The translations under genes were made by a program, and so were the position numbers. Shown here piece by piece: positions 47,900 through 59,469 of a DNA stretch of 64,000 nt (its first letter is position 1; each line of letters starts with the position of its first letter). The notes beneath the pieces were generated by a model. It saw nothing but the letters and a program-made list of their open reading frames with translations. It was not told the DNA's origin and searched no databases. Where the stretch lies: NCBI GenBank assembly GCA_964036045.1, contig OZ038402.1, forward strand, positions 9,192,971 to 9,256,970, given 5' to 3'. Source of the stretch: Eutreptiella sp. 'Long Island Sound 2002'. Taxonomy: Eukaryota; Euglenozoa; Euglenophyceae; Eutreptiales; Eutreptiaceae.

Positions 47900-50275
47900 T
47901 GGCGCAGCGGTTTGTACGCGCGCGCGTCCCGGGGGATTGGGCTTGGCGCAGCGGTTTGTACGCGCGCGCATCCCGGGGGATTCGGCTTGGCGCAGCGGTC
48001 TGTACGGGCGCGCGTCCCAGGGGACGGGGCTTGGCGCAGCGGTTTGTACGCGCGCGCGTCCCGCGGGATCGGGCTTGGCGCAGCGGTTTGTACGCGCGCG
48101 CGTCCCGGGGGATTGGGCTTGGCGCAACGGTTTGTACGCGCGCGCGTCCCAGGGGATCGGGCTTGGCGCAGCGGTTTGTACGCGCGCGCGTCCTGGGGGA
48201 TTGGGCTTGGCGCAGCCGTTTGTACGCGCGCGCGTCCCGCGAGATCGGGCTTGGCTCAGCGGTTTGTACGCGCGCGCGTCCCGGGGGATTGGGCTTGGCG
48301 AAGCGGTTTGTACGCGCGCGCGTCCCGGGGGATTGGGCTTGGCGCAGCGGTTTGTACACGCTCGCGTCAGGGGGGATTGGGCTTGGCGCAGTGGTTTGTA
48401 CGCGCGCGCGACCCGGGGGATTGGGCTTGGCGCAGCGGTTGGTACGCGCGCGCGTCCCGGGGGATTGGGCTTGGCGCAGCGGTTTGTACGCGCGCGCATC
48501 CCGGGGGATTCGGCTTGGCGCAGCGGTCTGTACGGGCGCGCGTCCCAGGGGACGGGGCTTGGCGCAGCGGTTTGTACGCGCGCGCGTCCCGCGGGATCGG
48601 GCTTGGCGCAGCGGTTTGTACGCGCGCGCGTCCCGGGGGATTGGGCTTGGCGCAACGGTTTGTACGCGCGCGCGTCCCAGGGGATCGGGCTTGGCGCAGC
48701 GGTTTGTACGCGCGCGCGTCCTGGGGGATTGGGCTTGGCGCAGCGGTTTGTACGCGCGCGCGTCCCGCGAGATCGGGCTTGGCTCAGCGGTTTGTACGCG
48801 CGCGCGTCCCGGGTAATCGGGCTTGGCGCAGCGGTTTGTACGCGCGCGCGTCCCGGGGGATTGGGCTTGGCGCAGCGGTTTGTACGCGCGCGCATCCCGG
48901 GGGATTCGGCTTGGCGCAGCGGTCCGTACGGGCGCGCGTCCAAGGGGACGGGGCTTGGCGCAGTGGTTTGTACGCGCGCGCGTCCCGGGGGATCGGGCTT
49001 GGCGCAGCGGTTTGTACGCGCGCGCGTCCCGGGGGATTGGGCTTGGCGCAACGGTTTGTACGCGCGCGCGTCCCGGGGGATCGGGCTTGGCGCAGCGGTT
49101 TGTACGCGCGCGCGTCCCGGGGGATTGGGCTTGGCGCAGCGGTTTGTACGCGCGCGCATCCCGGGGGATTCGGCTTGGCGCAGCGGTCTGTACGGGCGCG
49201 CGTCCCAGGGGACGGGGCTTGGCGCAGCGGTTTGTACGCGCGCGCGTCCCGCGGGATCGGGCTTGGCGCAGCGGTTTGTACGCGCGCGCGTCCCGGGGGA
49301 TTGGGCTTGGCGCAACGGTTTGTACGCGCGCGCGTCCCAGGGGATCGGGCTTGGCGCAGCGGTTTGTACGCGCGCGCGTCCTGGGGGATTGGGCTTGGCG
49401 CAGCCGTTTGTACGCGCGCGCGTCCCGCGAGATCGGGCTTGGCTCAGCGGTTTGTACGCGCGCGCGTCCCGGGGGATTGGGCTTGGCGAAGCGGTTTGTA
49501 CGCGCGCGCGTCCCGGGGGATTGGGCTTGGCGCAGCGGTTTGTACACGCTCGCGTCAGGGGGGATTGGGCTTGGCGCAGTGGTTTGTACGCGCGCGCGAC
49601 CCGGGGGATCGGGCTTGGCGCAGCGGTTGGTACGCGCGCGCGTCCCGGGGGATTGGGCTTGGCGCAGCGGTTTGTACGCGCGCGCATCCCGGGGGATTCG
49701 GCTTGGCGCAGCGGTCTGTACGGGCGCGCGTCCCAGGGGACGGGGCTTGGCGCAGCGGTTTGTACGCGCGCGCGTCCCGCGGGATCGGGCTTGGCGCAGC
49801 GGTTTGTACGCGCGCGCGTCCCGGGGGATTGGGCTTGGCGCAACGGTTTGTACGCGCGCGCGTCCCAGGGGATCGGGCTTGGCGCAGCGGTTTGTACGCG
49901 CGCGCGTCCTGGGGGATTGGGCTTGGCGCAGCGGTTTGTACGCGCGCGCGTCCCGCGAGATCGGGCTTGGCTCAGCGGTTTGTACGCGCGCGCGTCCCGG
50001 GTAATCGGGCTTGGCGCAGCGGTTTGTACGCGCGCGCGTCCCGGGGGATTGGGCTTGGCGCAGCGGTTTGTACGCGCGAGCATCCCGGGGGATTCGGCTT
50101 GGCGCAGCGGTCTGTACGGGCGCGCGTCCAAGGGGACGGGGCTTGGCGCAGTGGTTTGTACGCGCGCGCGTCCCGGGGGATCGGGCTTGGCGCAGCGGTT
50201 TGTACGCGCGCGCGTCCCGGGGGATTGGGCTTGGCGCAACGGTTTGTACGCGCGCGCGTCCCGGGGGATCGGGCT
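47900..50275. repeat. 1,188-bp direct tandem duplication (27 units x 2)
   Basis: Two adjacent copies lie at about 47900-49087 and 49088-50275. The shift is exactly 1,188 bp (27 x 44). The rare TACACGCTCGCGTCAGG occurs at 48355 and 49543, GGCGAAGCGG near 48298 and 49486, and CCAAGGGGACGGGG near 48932 and 50120. Visible differences include GGATTGGG at 48419 against GGATCGGG at 49607, and GCGAGCATCCC near 50078, where the first copy reads GCGCGCATCCC. Confidence 0.88.
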
Positions 50276-53200
50276 TGGCGCAGCGGTTTGTACGCGCGCG
50301 CGTCCTGGGGGATTGGGCTTGGCGCAGCGGTTTGTACGCGCGCGCGTCCCGGGGGATGGGGCTTGGCGCAGCGGTTTGTACGCGCGCGCGTCCCGGGGGA
50401 TCGGGCTTGGCGCAGCGGTTTGTACGCGCGCGCGTCCCGCGGGATTGGGCTTGGCGCAGCGGTTTGTACGCGCGCGTGTCCCGGCGGGTTGGGCTTGGCG
50501 CAGCGGTTTGTACGCGCGCGCGTCCCGGGGGACTGGGCTTGGCGCAGCGGTTTGTACACGCGCGCGTCAGGGGGGATTGGGCTTGGCGCAGTGGTTTGTA
50601 CGCGCGCGCGACCCGGGGGATCGGGCTTGGCGCAGCGGTTGGTACGCGCGCGCGTCCCGGGGGATTGGGCTTGGCGCAGCGGTTTGTACGCGCGCGCGTC
50701 CCGGGGGATTGGGCTTGGCGCAGCGGTTTGTACGCGCGCGCATCCCGGGGGATTCGGCTTGGCGCAGCGGTCTGTACGGGCGCGCGTCCAAGGGGACGGG
50801 GCTTGGCGCAGCGGTTTGTACGCGCGCGCGTCCCGGGGGATCGGGCTTGGCGCAGCGGTTTGTACGCGCGCGCGTCCCGGGGGATTGGGCTTGGCGCAAC
50901 GGTTTGTACGCGCGCGCTTCCCGGGGGATCGGGCTTGGCGCAGCGGTTTGTACGCGCGCGCGTCCTGGGGGATTGGGCTTGGCGCAGCGGTTTGTACGCG
51001 CGCGCGTCCCGGGGGATGGGGCTTGGCGCAGCGGTTTGTACGCGCGCGCGTCCCGCGAGATCAGGCTTGGCTCAGCGGTTTGTACGCGCGCGCGTCCCGG
51101 GGGATTGGGCTTGGCGCAACGGTTTGTACGCGCGCGCGTCCCGGGGGATCGGGCTTGGCGCAGCGGTTTGTACGCGCGCGCGTCCCGGGGGATTGGGCTT
51201 GGCGCAGCGGTTTGTACGCGCGCGCGTCCGGGGGATGGGGCTTGGCGCAGCGGTTTGTAAGCGCGCGCATCCCGGGGGATCGGGCTTGGCGCGGCGGTTT
51301 GTACGCGCGCGCGCCCGGGAAATTGCGCTTGTCGCAGCGGTTTTTACGGGCGCGCGTCCCGGGGGATTGGGCTTGGCGCAGCGGTTTGTACGCGCGCGCG
51401 TCCCGGGGGATCGGGCTTGGCTCAGCGGTTTGTACGCGCGCGCGTCCCGCGGGATTGGGCTTGGCGCAGCGGTTTGTACGCGCGCGTGTCCCGGCGGGTT
51501 GGGCTTGGCGCAGCGGTTTGTACGCGCGCGCGTCCCGGGGGATTGGGCTTGGCGCAGCGGTTTGTACACGCGCGCGTCAGGGGGGATTGGGCTTGGCGCA
51601 GTGGTTTGTACGCGCGCGCGACCCGGGGGATCGGGCTTGGCGCAGCGGTTGGTACGCGCGCGCGTCCCGGGAAATTGGGCTTGGCGCAGCGGTTTGTACG
51701 CGCGCGCGTCCCAGGGGATTTGGCTTGGCAGAGCGGTTTGTACGCGCGCGCGTCCCGGGGGATCGGGCTTGGCGCAGCGGTTTGTACGCGCGCGCGTCCC
51801 GGGGGATGGGGCTTGGCGCAGCGGTTTGTACGCGCGCGCGTCCCGGGGGATTGGGCTTGGCGCAGCGGTTTGTACGCGCGCGCGTCCCGGGGGATTGGGC
51901 TTGGCGCAGCGGTTTGTACGCGCGCGCGTCCCGGGGGATTGGGGTTGGCGCAGCGGTTTGTACGCGCGCGCGTCCCGGGGGATCGGGCTTGGGGGAGCGG
52001 TTTGTACGCGCGCGCGTCCCGCGGGATTGGGCTTGGCGCAGCGGTTTGTACGCGCGCGCGTCCCGGGGGATTGGGCTTGGCGCACCCGTTTGTACGCGCG
52101 CGCGTCCCGGGGGATTGGGCTTGGCGCAGCGGTTTGTACGCGCGCGCGTCCCGGGTAATCCGGCTTGGCGCAGCGGTTTGTACGCGCGCGCGTCCCGGGG
52201 GATTGGGCTTGGCGCAGCGGTTTGTACGCGCGCGCATCCCGGGGGATTCGGCTTGGCGCAGCGGTCTGTACGGGCGCGCGTCCCAGGGGACGGGGCTTGG
52301 CGCAGCGGTTTGTACGCGCGCGCGTCCCGCGGGATCGGGCTTGGCGCAGCGGTTTGTACGCGCGCGCGTCCCGGGGGATTGGGCTTGGCGCAGCGGTTTG
52401 TACGCGCGCGCGTCCCGGGGGATCGGGCTTGGCGCAGCACTTTGTACGCGCGCGCGTCCCGCAGGATTGGGCTTGGCGCAGCGGTTTGTACGCGCGCGCG
52501 TCCCGGTGGATTGGGCTTGGCGCACCCGTTTGTACGCTCGCGCGTCCCGGGGGATTGGGCTTGGCGCAGCAGTTTGTACGCGCGCGCGTCCCGGGTAATC
52601 GGGCTTGGCGCAGCGGTTTGTACGCGCGCGCGTCCCGGGGGATTGGGCTTGGCGCAGCGGTTTGTACGCGCGCGCATCCCGGGGGATTCGGCTTGGCGCA
52701 GCGGTCTGTACGGGCGCGCGTCCCAGGGGACGGGGCTTGGCGCAGCGGTTTGTACGCGCGCGCGTCCCGCGGGATCGGGCTTGGCGCAGCGGTTTGTACG
52801 CGCGCGCGTCCCGGGGGATTGGGCTTGGCGCAACGGTTTGTACGCGCGCGCGTCCCGGGGGATCGGGCTTGGCGCAGCGGTTTGTACGCGCGCGCGTCCT
52901 GGGGGATTGGGCTTAGCGCAGCGGTTTGTACGCGCGCGCGTCCCGGGGGATGGGGCTTGGCGCAGCGGTTTGTACGCGCGCGCGTCCCGCGAGATCGGGC
53001 TTGGCTCAGCGGTTTGTACGCGCGCGCGTCCCGGGGGATTGGGCTTGGCGCAACGGTTTGTACGCGCGCGCGTCCCGGGGGATCGGGCTTGGCGCAGTGG
53101 TTTGTACGCGCGCGCGTCCCGGGGGATTGGGCTTGGCGCAGCGGTTTGTACGCGCGCGCGTCCGGGGGATGGGGCTTGGCGCAGCGGTTTGTAAGCGCGC

Positions 53201-56200
53201 GCATCCCGGGGGATTGGGCTTGGCGCGGCGGTTTGTACGCGCGCGCGCCCGGGAAATTGCGCTTGTCGCAGCGGTTTTTACGGGCGCGCGTCCCGGGGGA
53301 TTGGGCTTGGCGCAGCGGTTTGTACGCGCGCGCGTCCCGCGGGATCGGGCTTGGCGCAGCGGTTTGTACGCGCGCGTGTCCCGGCGGATTGGGCTTGGCG
53401 CAGCGGTTTGTACGCGCGCGCGTCCCGGGGGATAGGGCTTGGCGCAGCGGTTTGTACACGCGCGCGTCAGGGGGGATTGGGCTTGGCGCAGTGGTTTGTA
53501 CGCGCGCGCGACCCGGGGGATCGGGCTTGGCGCAGCGGTTGGTACGCGCGCGCGTCCCGGGGGATTGGGCTTGGCGCAGCGGTTTGTACGCGCGCGCGTC
53601 CCGGGGGATTGGGCTTGGCAGAGCGGTTTGTACGCGCGCGCGTCCCGGGAGATTGGGCTTGGCGCAGCGGTTTGTACGCGCGCGCGTCCCGGGGGATGGG
53701 GCTTGGCGCAGCGGTTTGTACGCGCGCGCGTCCCGAGGGATTGGGCCTGGCGCAGCGGTTTGTACGCGCGCGCGTCCCGGGGGATTGGGCTTGGCGCAGC
53801 GGTTTGTACGCGCGCGCGTCCCGGTGGATTGGGCTTGGCGCACCCGTTTGTACGCGCGCGCGTCCCGGGGGATTGGGCTTGGCGCAGCGGTTTGTACGCG
53901 CGCGCGTCCCGGGTAATCGGGCTTGGCGCAGCGGTTTGTACGCGCGCGCGTCCCGGGGGATTGGGCTTGGCACAGCGGTTTGTACGCGCGCGCATCCCGG
54001 GGGATTCGGCTTGGCGCAGCGGTCTGTACGGGCGCGCGTCCCAGTGGACGGGGCTTGGCGCAGCGATTTGTACGCGCGCGCGTCCCGCGGGATCGGGCTT
54101 GGCGCAGCGGTTTGTACGCGCGCGCGTCCCGGGGGATTGGGCTTGGCGCAACGGTTTGTACGCGCGCGCGTCCCGGGGGATTGGGCTTGGCGCAACGGTT
54201 TGTACGCGCGCGCGTCCCGCGAGATCGGGCTTGGCTCAACGGTTTGTACGCGCGCGCGTCCCGGGGGATTGGGCTTGGCGCAACGGTTTGTACGCGCGCG
54301 CGTCCCGGGGGATCGGGCTTGGCGCAGCGGTTTGTACGCGCGCGCGTCCCGGGGGATTGGGCTTGGCGCAGCGGTTTGTACGCGCGCGCGTCCGGGGGAT
54401 GGGGCTTGCTGCAGCGGTTTGTAAGCGCGCGCATCCCGGGGGATTGGGCTTGGCGCGGCGGTTTGTACGCGCGCGCGCCCGGGGGATCGGGCTTGGCGCA
54501 GCGGTTTGTACGCGCGCGCGTCCCGCGGGATTGGGCTTGGCGCAGCGGTTTGTACGCGCGCGTGTCCCGGCGGGTTGGGCTTGGCGCAGCGGTTTGTACG
54601 CGCGCGCGTCCCGGGGGATTGGGCTTGGCGCAGCGGTTTGTACACGCGCGCGTCAGGGGGGATTGGGCTTGGCGCAGTGGTTTGTACGCGCGCGCGACCC
54701 GGGGGATCGGGCTTGGCGCAGCGGTTGGTACGCGCGCGCGTCCCGGGGGATTGGGCTTGGCGCAGCGGTTTGTACGCGCGCGCGTCCCGGGGGATTGGGC
54801 TTGGCAGAGCGGTTTGTACGCGCGCGCGTCCCGGGGGATCGGGCTTGGCGCAGCGGTTTGTACGCGCGCGCGTCCCGGGGGATGGGGCTTGGCGCAGCGG
54901 TTTGTACGCGCGCGCGTCCCGGGGGATTGGGCTTGGCGCAGCGGTTTGTACGCGCGCGCGTCCCGGGGGATTGGGCTTGGCGCAGCGGTTTGTACGCGCG
55001 CGCGTCCCGGGGGATTGGGGTTGGCGCAGCGGTTTGTACGCGCGCGCGTCCCGGGGGATCGGGCTTGGGGCAGCGCTTTGTACGCGCGCGCGTCCCGCGG
55101 GATTGGGCTTGGCGCAGCGGTTTGTACGCGCGCGCGTCCCGGGGGATTGGGCTTGGCGCACCCGTTTGTACGCGCGCGCGTCCCGGGGGATTGGGCTTGG
55201 CGCAGCGGTTTGTACGCGCGCGCGTCCCGGGGGATTGGGGTTGGCGCAGCGGTTTGTACGCGCGCGCGTCCCGGGGGATCGGGCTTGGGGCAGCGCTTTG
55301 TACGCGCGCGCGTCCCGCGGGATTGGGCTTGGCGCAGCGGTTTGTACGCGCGCGCGTCCCGGGTAATCGGGCTTGGCGCACCCGTTTGTACACGCGCGCG
55401 TCAGGGGGGATTGGGCTTGGCGCAGTGGTTTGTACGCGCGCGCGACCCGGGGGATCGGGCTTGGCGCAGCGGTTGGTACGCGCGCGCGTCCCGGGAAATT
55501 GGGCTTGGCGCAGCGGTTTGTACGCGCGCGCGTCCCGGTGGATTGGGCTTGGCAGAGCGGTTTGTACGCGCGCGCGTCCCGGGGGATCGGGCTTGGCGCA
55601 GCGGTTTGTACGCGCGCGCGTCCCGGGGGATGGGGCTTGGCGCAGCGGTTTGTACGCGCGCGCGTCCCGGGGGATTGGGCTTGGCGCAGCGGTTTGTACG
55701 CGCGCGCGTCCCGGGGGATTGGGCTTGGCGCAGCGGTTTGTACGCGCGCGCGTCCCGGGGGATTGGGGTTGGCGCAGCGGTTTGTACGCGCGCGCGTCCC
55801 GGGGGATCGGGCTTGGGGCAGCGCTTTGTACGCGCGCGCGTCCCGCGGGATTGGGCTTGGCGCAGCGGTTTGTACGCGCGCGCGTCCCGGGGGATTGGGC
55901 TTGGCGCACCCGTTTGTACGCGCGCGCGTCCCGGGGGATTGGGCTTGGCGCAGCGGTTTGTACGCGCGCGCGTCCCGGGTAATCGGGCTTGGCGCAGCGG
56001 TTTGTACGCGCGCGCGTCCCGGGGGATTGGGCTTGGCGCAGCGGTTTGTACGCGCGCGCATCCCGGGGGATTCGGCTTGGCGCAGCGGTCTGTACGGGCG
56101 CGCGTCCCAGGGGACGAAGCTTGGCGCAGCAGTTTGTACGCGCGCGCGTCCCGCGGGATCGGGCTTGGCGCAGCGGTTTGTACGCGCGCGCGTCCCGGGG

Positions 56201-59200
56201 GATTGGGCTTGGCGCAACGGTTTGTACGCGCGCGCGTCCCGGGGGATCGGGCTTGGCGCAGCGGTTTGTACGCGCGCGCGTCCCGGGGGATTGGGCTTGG
56301 CGCAGTGGTTTGTACGCGCGCGCGTCCCGGGGGATGGGGCTTGGCGCAGCGGTTTGTACGCGCGCGCGTCCCGCGAGATCGGGCTTGGCTCAGCGGTTTC
56401 TACGCGCGCGCGTCCGGGGGGATTGGGCTTGGCGCAACGGTTTGTACGCGCGCGCGTCCCGGGGGATCGGGCTTGGCGCAGCGGTTTGTACGCGCGCGCG
56501 TCCCGGGGGATTGGGCTTGGCGCAGCGGTTTGTACGCGCGCGCGTCCGGGGGATGGGGCTTGGCGCAGCGGTTTGTAAGCGCGCGCATCCCGGGGGATTG
56601 GGCTTGGCGCGGCGGTTTGTACGCGCGCGCGCCCGGGAAATTGCGCTTGTCGCGGCGGTTTTTACGGGCGCGCGTCCCGGGGGATTGGGCTTGGCGCAGC
56701 AGTTTGTACGCGCGCGCGTCCCGGGGGATTGGGCTTGTCGCAGTGGTTTGTACGCGCGCGCGTCCCGGGGGATCGGGCTTGGCGCAGCGGTTGGTACGCG
56801 CGCGCGTCCCGGGGGATTGGGCTTGGCGCAGCGGTTTGTACGCGCGCGCGTCCCGGGGGATTGGGCTTGGCTCAGCGGTTTGTACGCGCGCGCGTCCCGG
56901 GGGATCGGGCTTGGCGCAGCGGTTTGTACGCGCGCGCGTCCCGCGGGATTGGGCTTGGCGCAGCGGTTTGTACGCGCGCCCGTCCCGGCGGATTGGGCTT
57001 GGCGAAGCGGTTTGTACGCGCGCGCGTCCCGGGGGATTGGGCTTGGCGCAGCGGTTTGTACGCGCGCGCGACCCGGGGGATCGGGCTTGGCGCAGCGGTT
57101 GGTACGCGCGCGCGTCCCGGGGGATTGGGCTTGGCGCAGCGGTTTGTACGCGCGCGCGTCCCGGGGGATTGGGCTTGGCAGAGCGGTTTGTACGCGCGCG
57201 CGTCCCGGGGGATCGGGCTTGGCGCAGCGGTTTGTACGCGCGCGCGTCCCGGGGGATGGGGCTTGGCGCAGCGGTTTGTACGCGCGCGCGTCCCGGGGGA
57301 TTGGGCTTGGCGCAGCGGTTTGTACGCGCGCGCGTCCCGGGGGATTGGGCTTGGCGCAGCGGTTTGTACGCGCGCGCGTCCCGGGGGATCGGGCTTGGCG
57401 CAGCGGTTTGTACGCGCGCGCGTCCCGCGGGATTGGGCTTGGCGCAGCGGTTTGTACCCGCGCGCGTCCCGGGGGATTGGGCTTGGCGCAGCGGTTTGTA
57501 CGTGCGCGCGTCCCGGGGGATTGGGCTTGGCGCAGCGGTTTGTACGCGCGCGCGTCCCGGGTAATCGGGCTTGGCGCAGCGGTTTGTACGCGCGCGCGTC
57601 CCGGGGGATTGGGCTTGGCGCAGCGGTTTGTACGCGCGCGCGTCCCGGGGGATTGGGCTTGGCGCAGCGGTCTGTACGGGCGCGCGTCCCAGGGGATGGG
57701 GCTTGGCGCAGCGGTTTGTACGCGCGCGCGTCCCGCGGGATCGGGCTTGGCGCAGCGGTTGGTACGCGCGCGCGTCCCGGGGGATTGGGCTTGGCGCAAC
57801 GGTTTGTACGCGCGCGCGTCCCAGGGGATCGGGCTTGGCGCAGCGGTTTGTACGCGCGCGCGTCCCGGGGGATTGGGCTTGGCGCAGCGGTTTGTACGCG
57901 CGCGCGTCCCGGGGGACGGGGCTTGGCGCAGCGGTTTGTACGCGCGCGCGTCCCGCGAGATCGGGCTTGGCTCAGCGGTTTGTACGCGCGCGCGTCCCGG
58001 GGGATTGGGCTTGGCGCAACGGTTTGTACGCGCGCGCGTCCCGGGGGATCGGGCTTGGCGCAGCGGTTTGTACGCGCGCGCGTCCCGGGGGATTGGGCTT
58101 GGCGCAGCGGTTTGTACGCGCGCGCGTCCGGGGGATGGGGCTTGGCGCAGCGGTTTGTAAGCGCGCGCATCCCGGGGGATTGGGCTTGGCGCGGCAGTTT
58201 GTACGCGCGCGCGCCGGGGAAATTGCGCTTGTCGCAGCGGTTTTTACGGGCGCGCGTCCCGGGGGATGGGGCTTGGCGCAGCGGTTTGTACGCGCGCGCG
58301 TCCCGGGGGATTTGGCTTGTCGCAGTGATTTGTACGCGCGCGCGTCCCGGGGGATCGGGCTTGGCGCAGCGGTTGGTACGCGCGCGCGTCCCGGGGGATT
58401 GGGCTTGGCGCAGCGGTTTGTACGCGCGCGCGTCCCGGGGGATTGGGCTTGGCGCAGCGGTTTGTACGCGCGCGCGTCCCGGGGGTCCGGCTTGGCGCAG
58501 CGGTTTGTACGCGCGCGTCCCGCGGGATTGGGCTTGGCGCAGCGGTTTGTACGCGCGCGCGTCCCGGCGGATTGGGCTTGGCGCAGCGGTTTGTACGCGC
58601 GCGCGTCCCGGGGGATCGGGCTTGGCGCAGCGGTTTGTACGCGCGCGCGTCCTGGGGGATTGGGCTTGGCGCAGCGGTTTGTACGCGCGCGCGTCCCGGG
58701 GGATGGGGCTTGGCGCAGCCGTTTGTACGCGCGCGCGTCCCGCGAGATCGGGCTTGGCTCAGCGGTTTGTACGCGCGCGCGTCCCGGGGGATTGGGCTTG
58801 GCGCAACGGTTTGTACGCGCGCGCGTCCCGGGGGATCGGGCTTGGCGCAGCGGTTTGTACGCGCGCGCGTCCCGGGGGATTGGGCTTGGCGCAGCGGTTT
58901 GTACGCGCGCGCGTCCCACGGGATTGGGCTTGGCGCAGCGGTTTGTACGCGCGCGTGTCCCGGCGGGTTGGGCTTGGCGCAGCGGTTTGTACGCGCGCGC
59001 GTCCCGGGGGATTGGGCTTGGCGCAGCGGTTTGTACACGCGCGCGTCAGGGGGGATTGGGCTTGGCGCAGTGGTTTGTACGCGCGCGCGACCCGGGGGAT
59101 CGGGCTTGGCGCAGCGGTTGGTACGCGCGCGCGTCCCGGGGGATTGGGCTTGGCGCAGCGGTTTGTACGCGCGCGCGTCCCGGGTAATCGGGCTTGGCGC

Positions 59201-59469
59201 AGCGGTTTGTACGCGCGCGCGTCCCGGGGGATTGGGCTTGGCGCAGCGGTTTCTACGCGCGCGCATCCCGGGGGATTCGGCTTGGCGCAGCGGTCTGTAC
59301 GGGCGCGCGTCCCAGGGGACGGGGCTTGGCGCAGCGGTTTGTACGCGCGCGCGTCCCGCGGGATCGGGCTTGGCGCAGCGGTTTGTACGCGCGCGCGTCC
59401 CGGGGGATTGGGCTTGGCGCAACGGTTTGTACGCGCGCGCGACCCGGGGGATCGGGCTTGGCGCAGCGG
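50276..59469. repeat. Mosaic higher-order region, period near 1.6 kb with small nested duplications
   Basis: The CCCGGGTAATCGG unit recurs near 52156, 52591, 53912, 55978, 57561 and 59185, and later steps settle near 1.58-1.62 kb. The block GTAAGCGCGCGCATCC, GGCGCGGCGG, CCCGGGAAATTGCGCTTGTCGC and TTTTTACGGG recurs near 51.26, 53.19, 56.58 and 58.16 kb. Smaller nested events are a 440-bp (10-unit) repeat near 52.15-53.0 kb and a 220-bp (5-unit) repeat of GGGCTTGGGGCAGCGC at 55065 and 55285, with a third copy at 55813 (+528, 12 units). No gene or foreign insertion is visible. Confidence 0.75.
58440..58525. other. Unit pair with deletions, including one (CG) step
   Basis: At about 58485-58500 the sequence reads CCCGGGGGTCCGG, where most units read CCCGGGGGATTGGG, so bases are lost and changed. 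The next unit has TGTACGCGCGCGTCCC (58507-58522), with one CG step fewer in the alternating tract. Nearly all other units keep the tract at the same length, so this is one of the very few contractions seen. It is local and does not disrupt the array. Confidence 0.8.
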
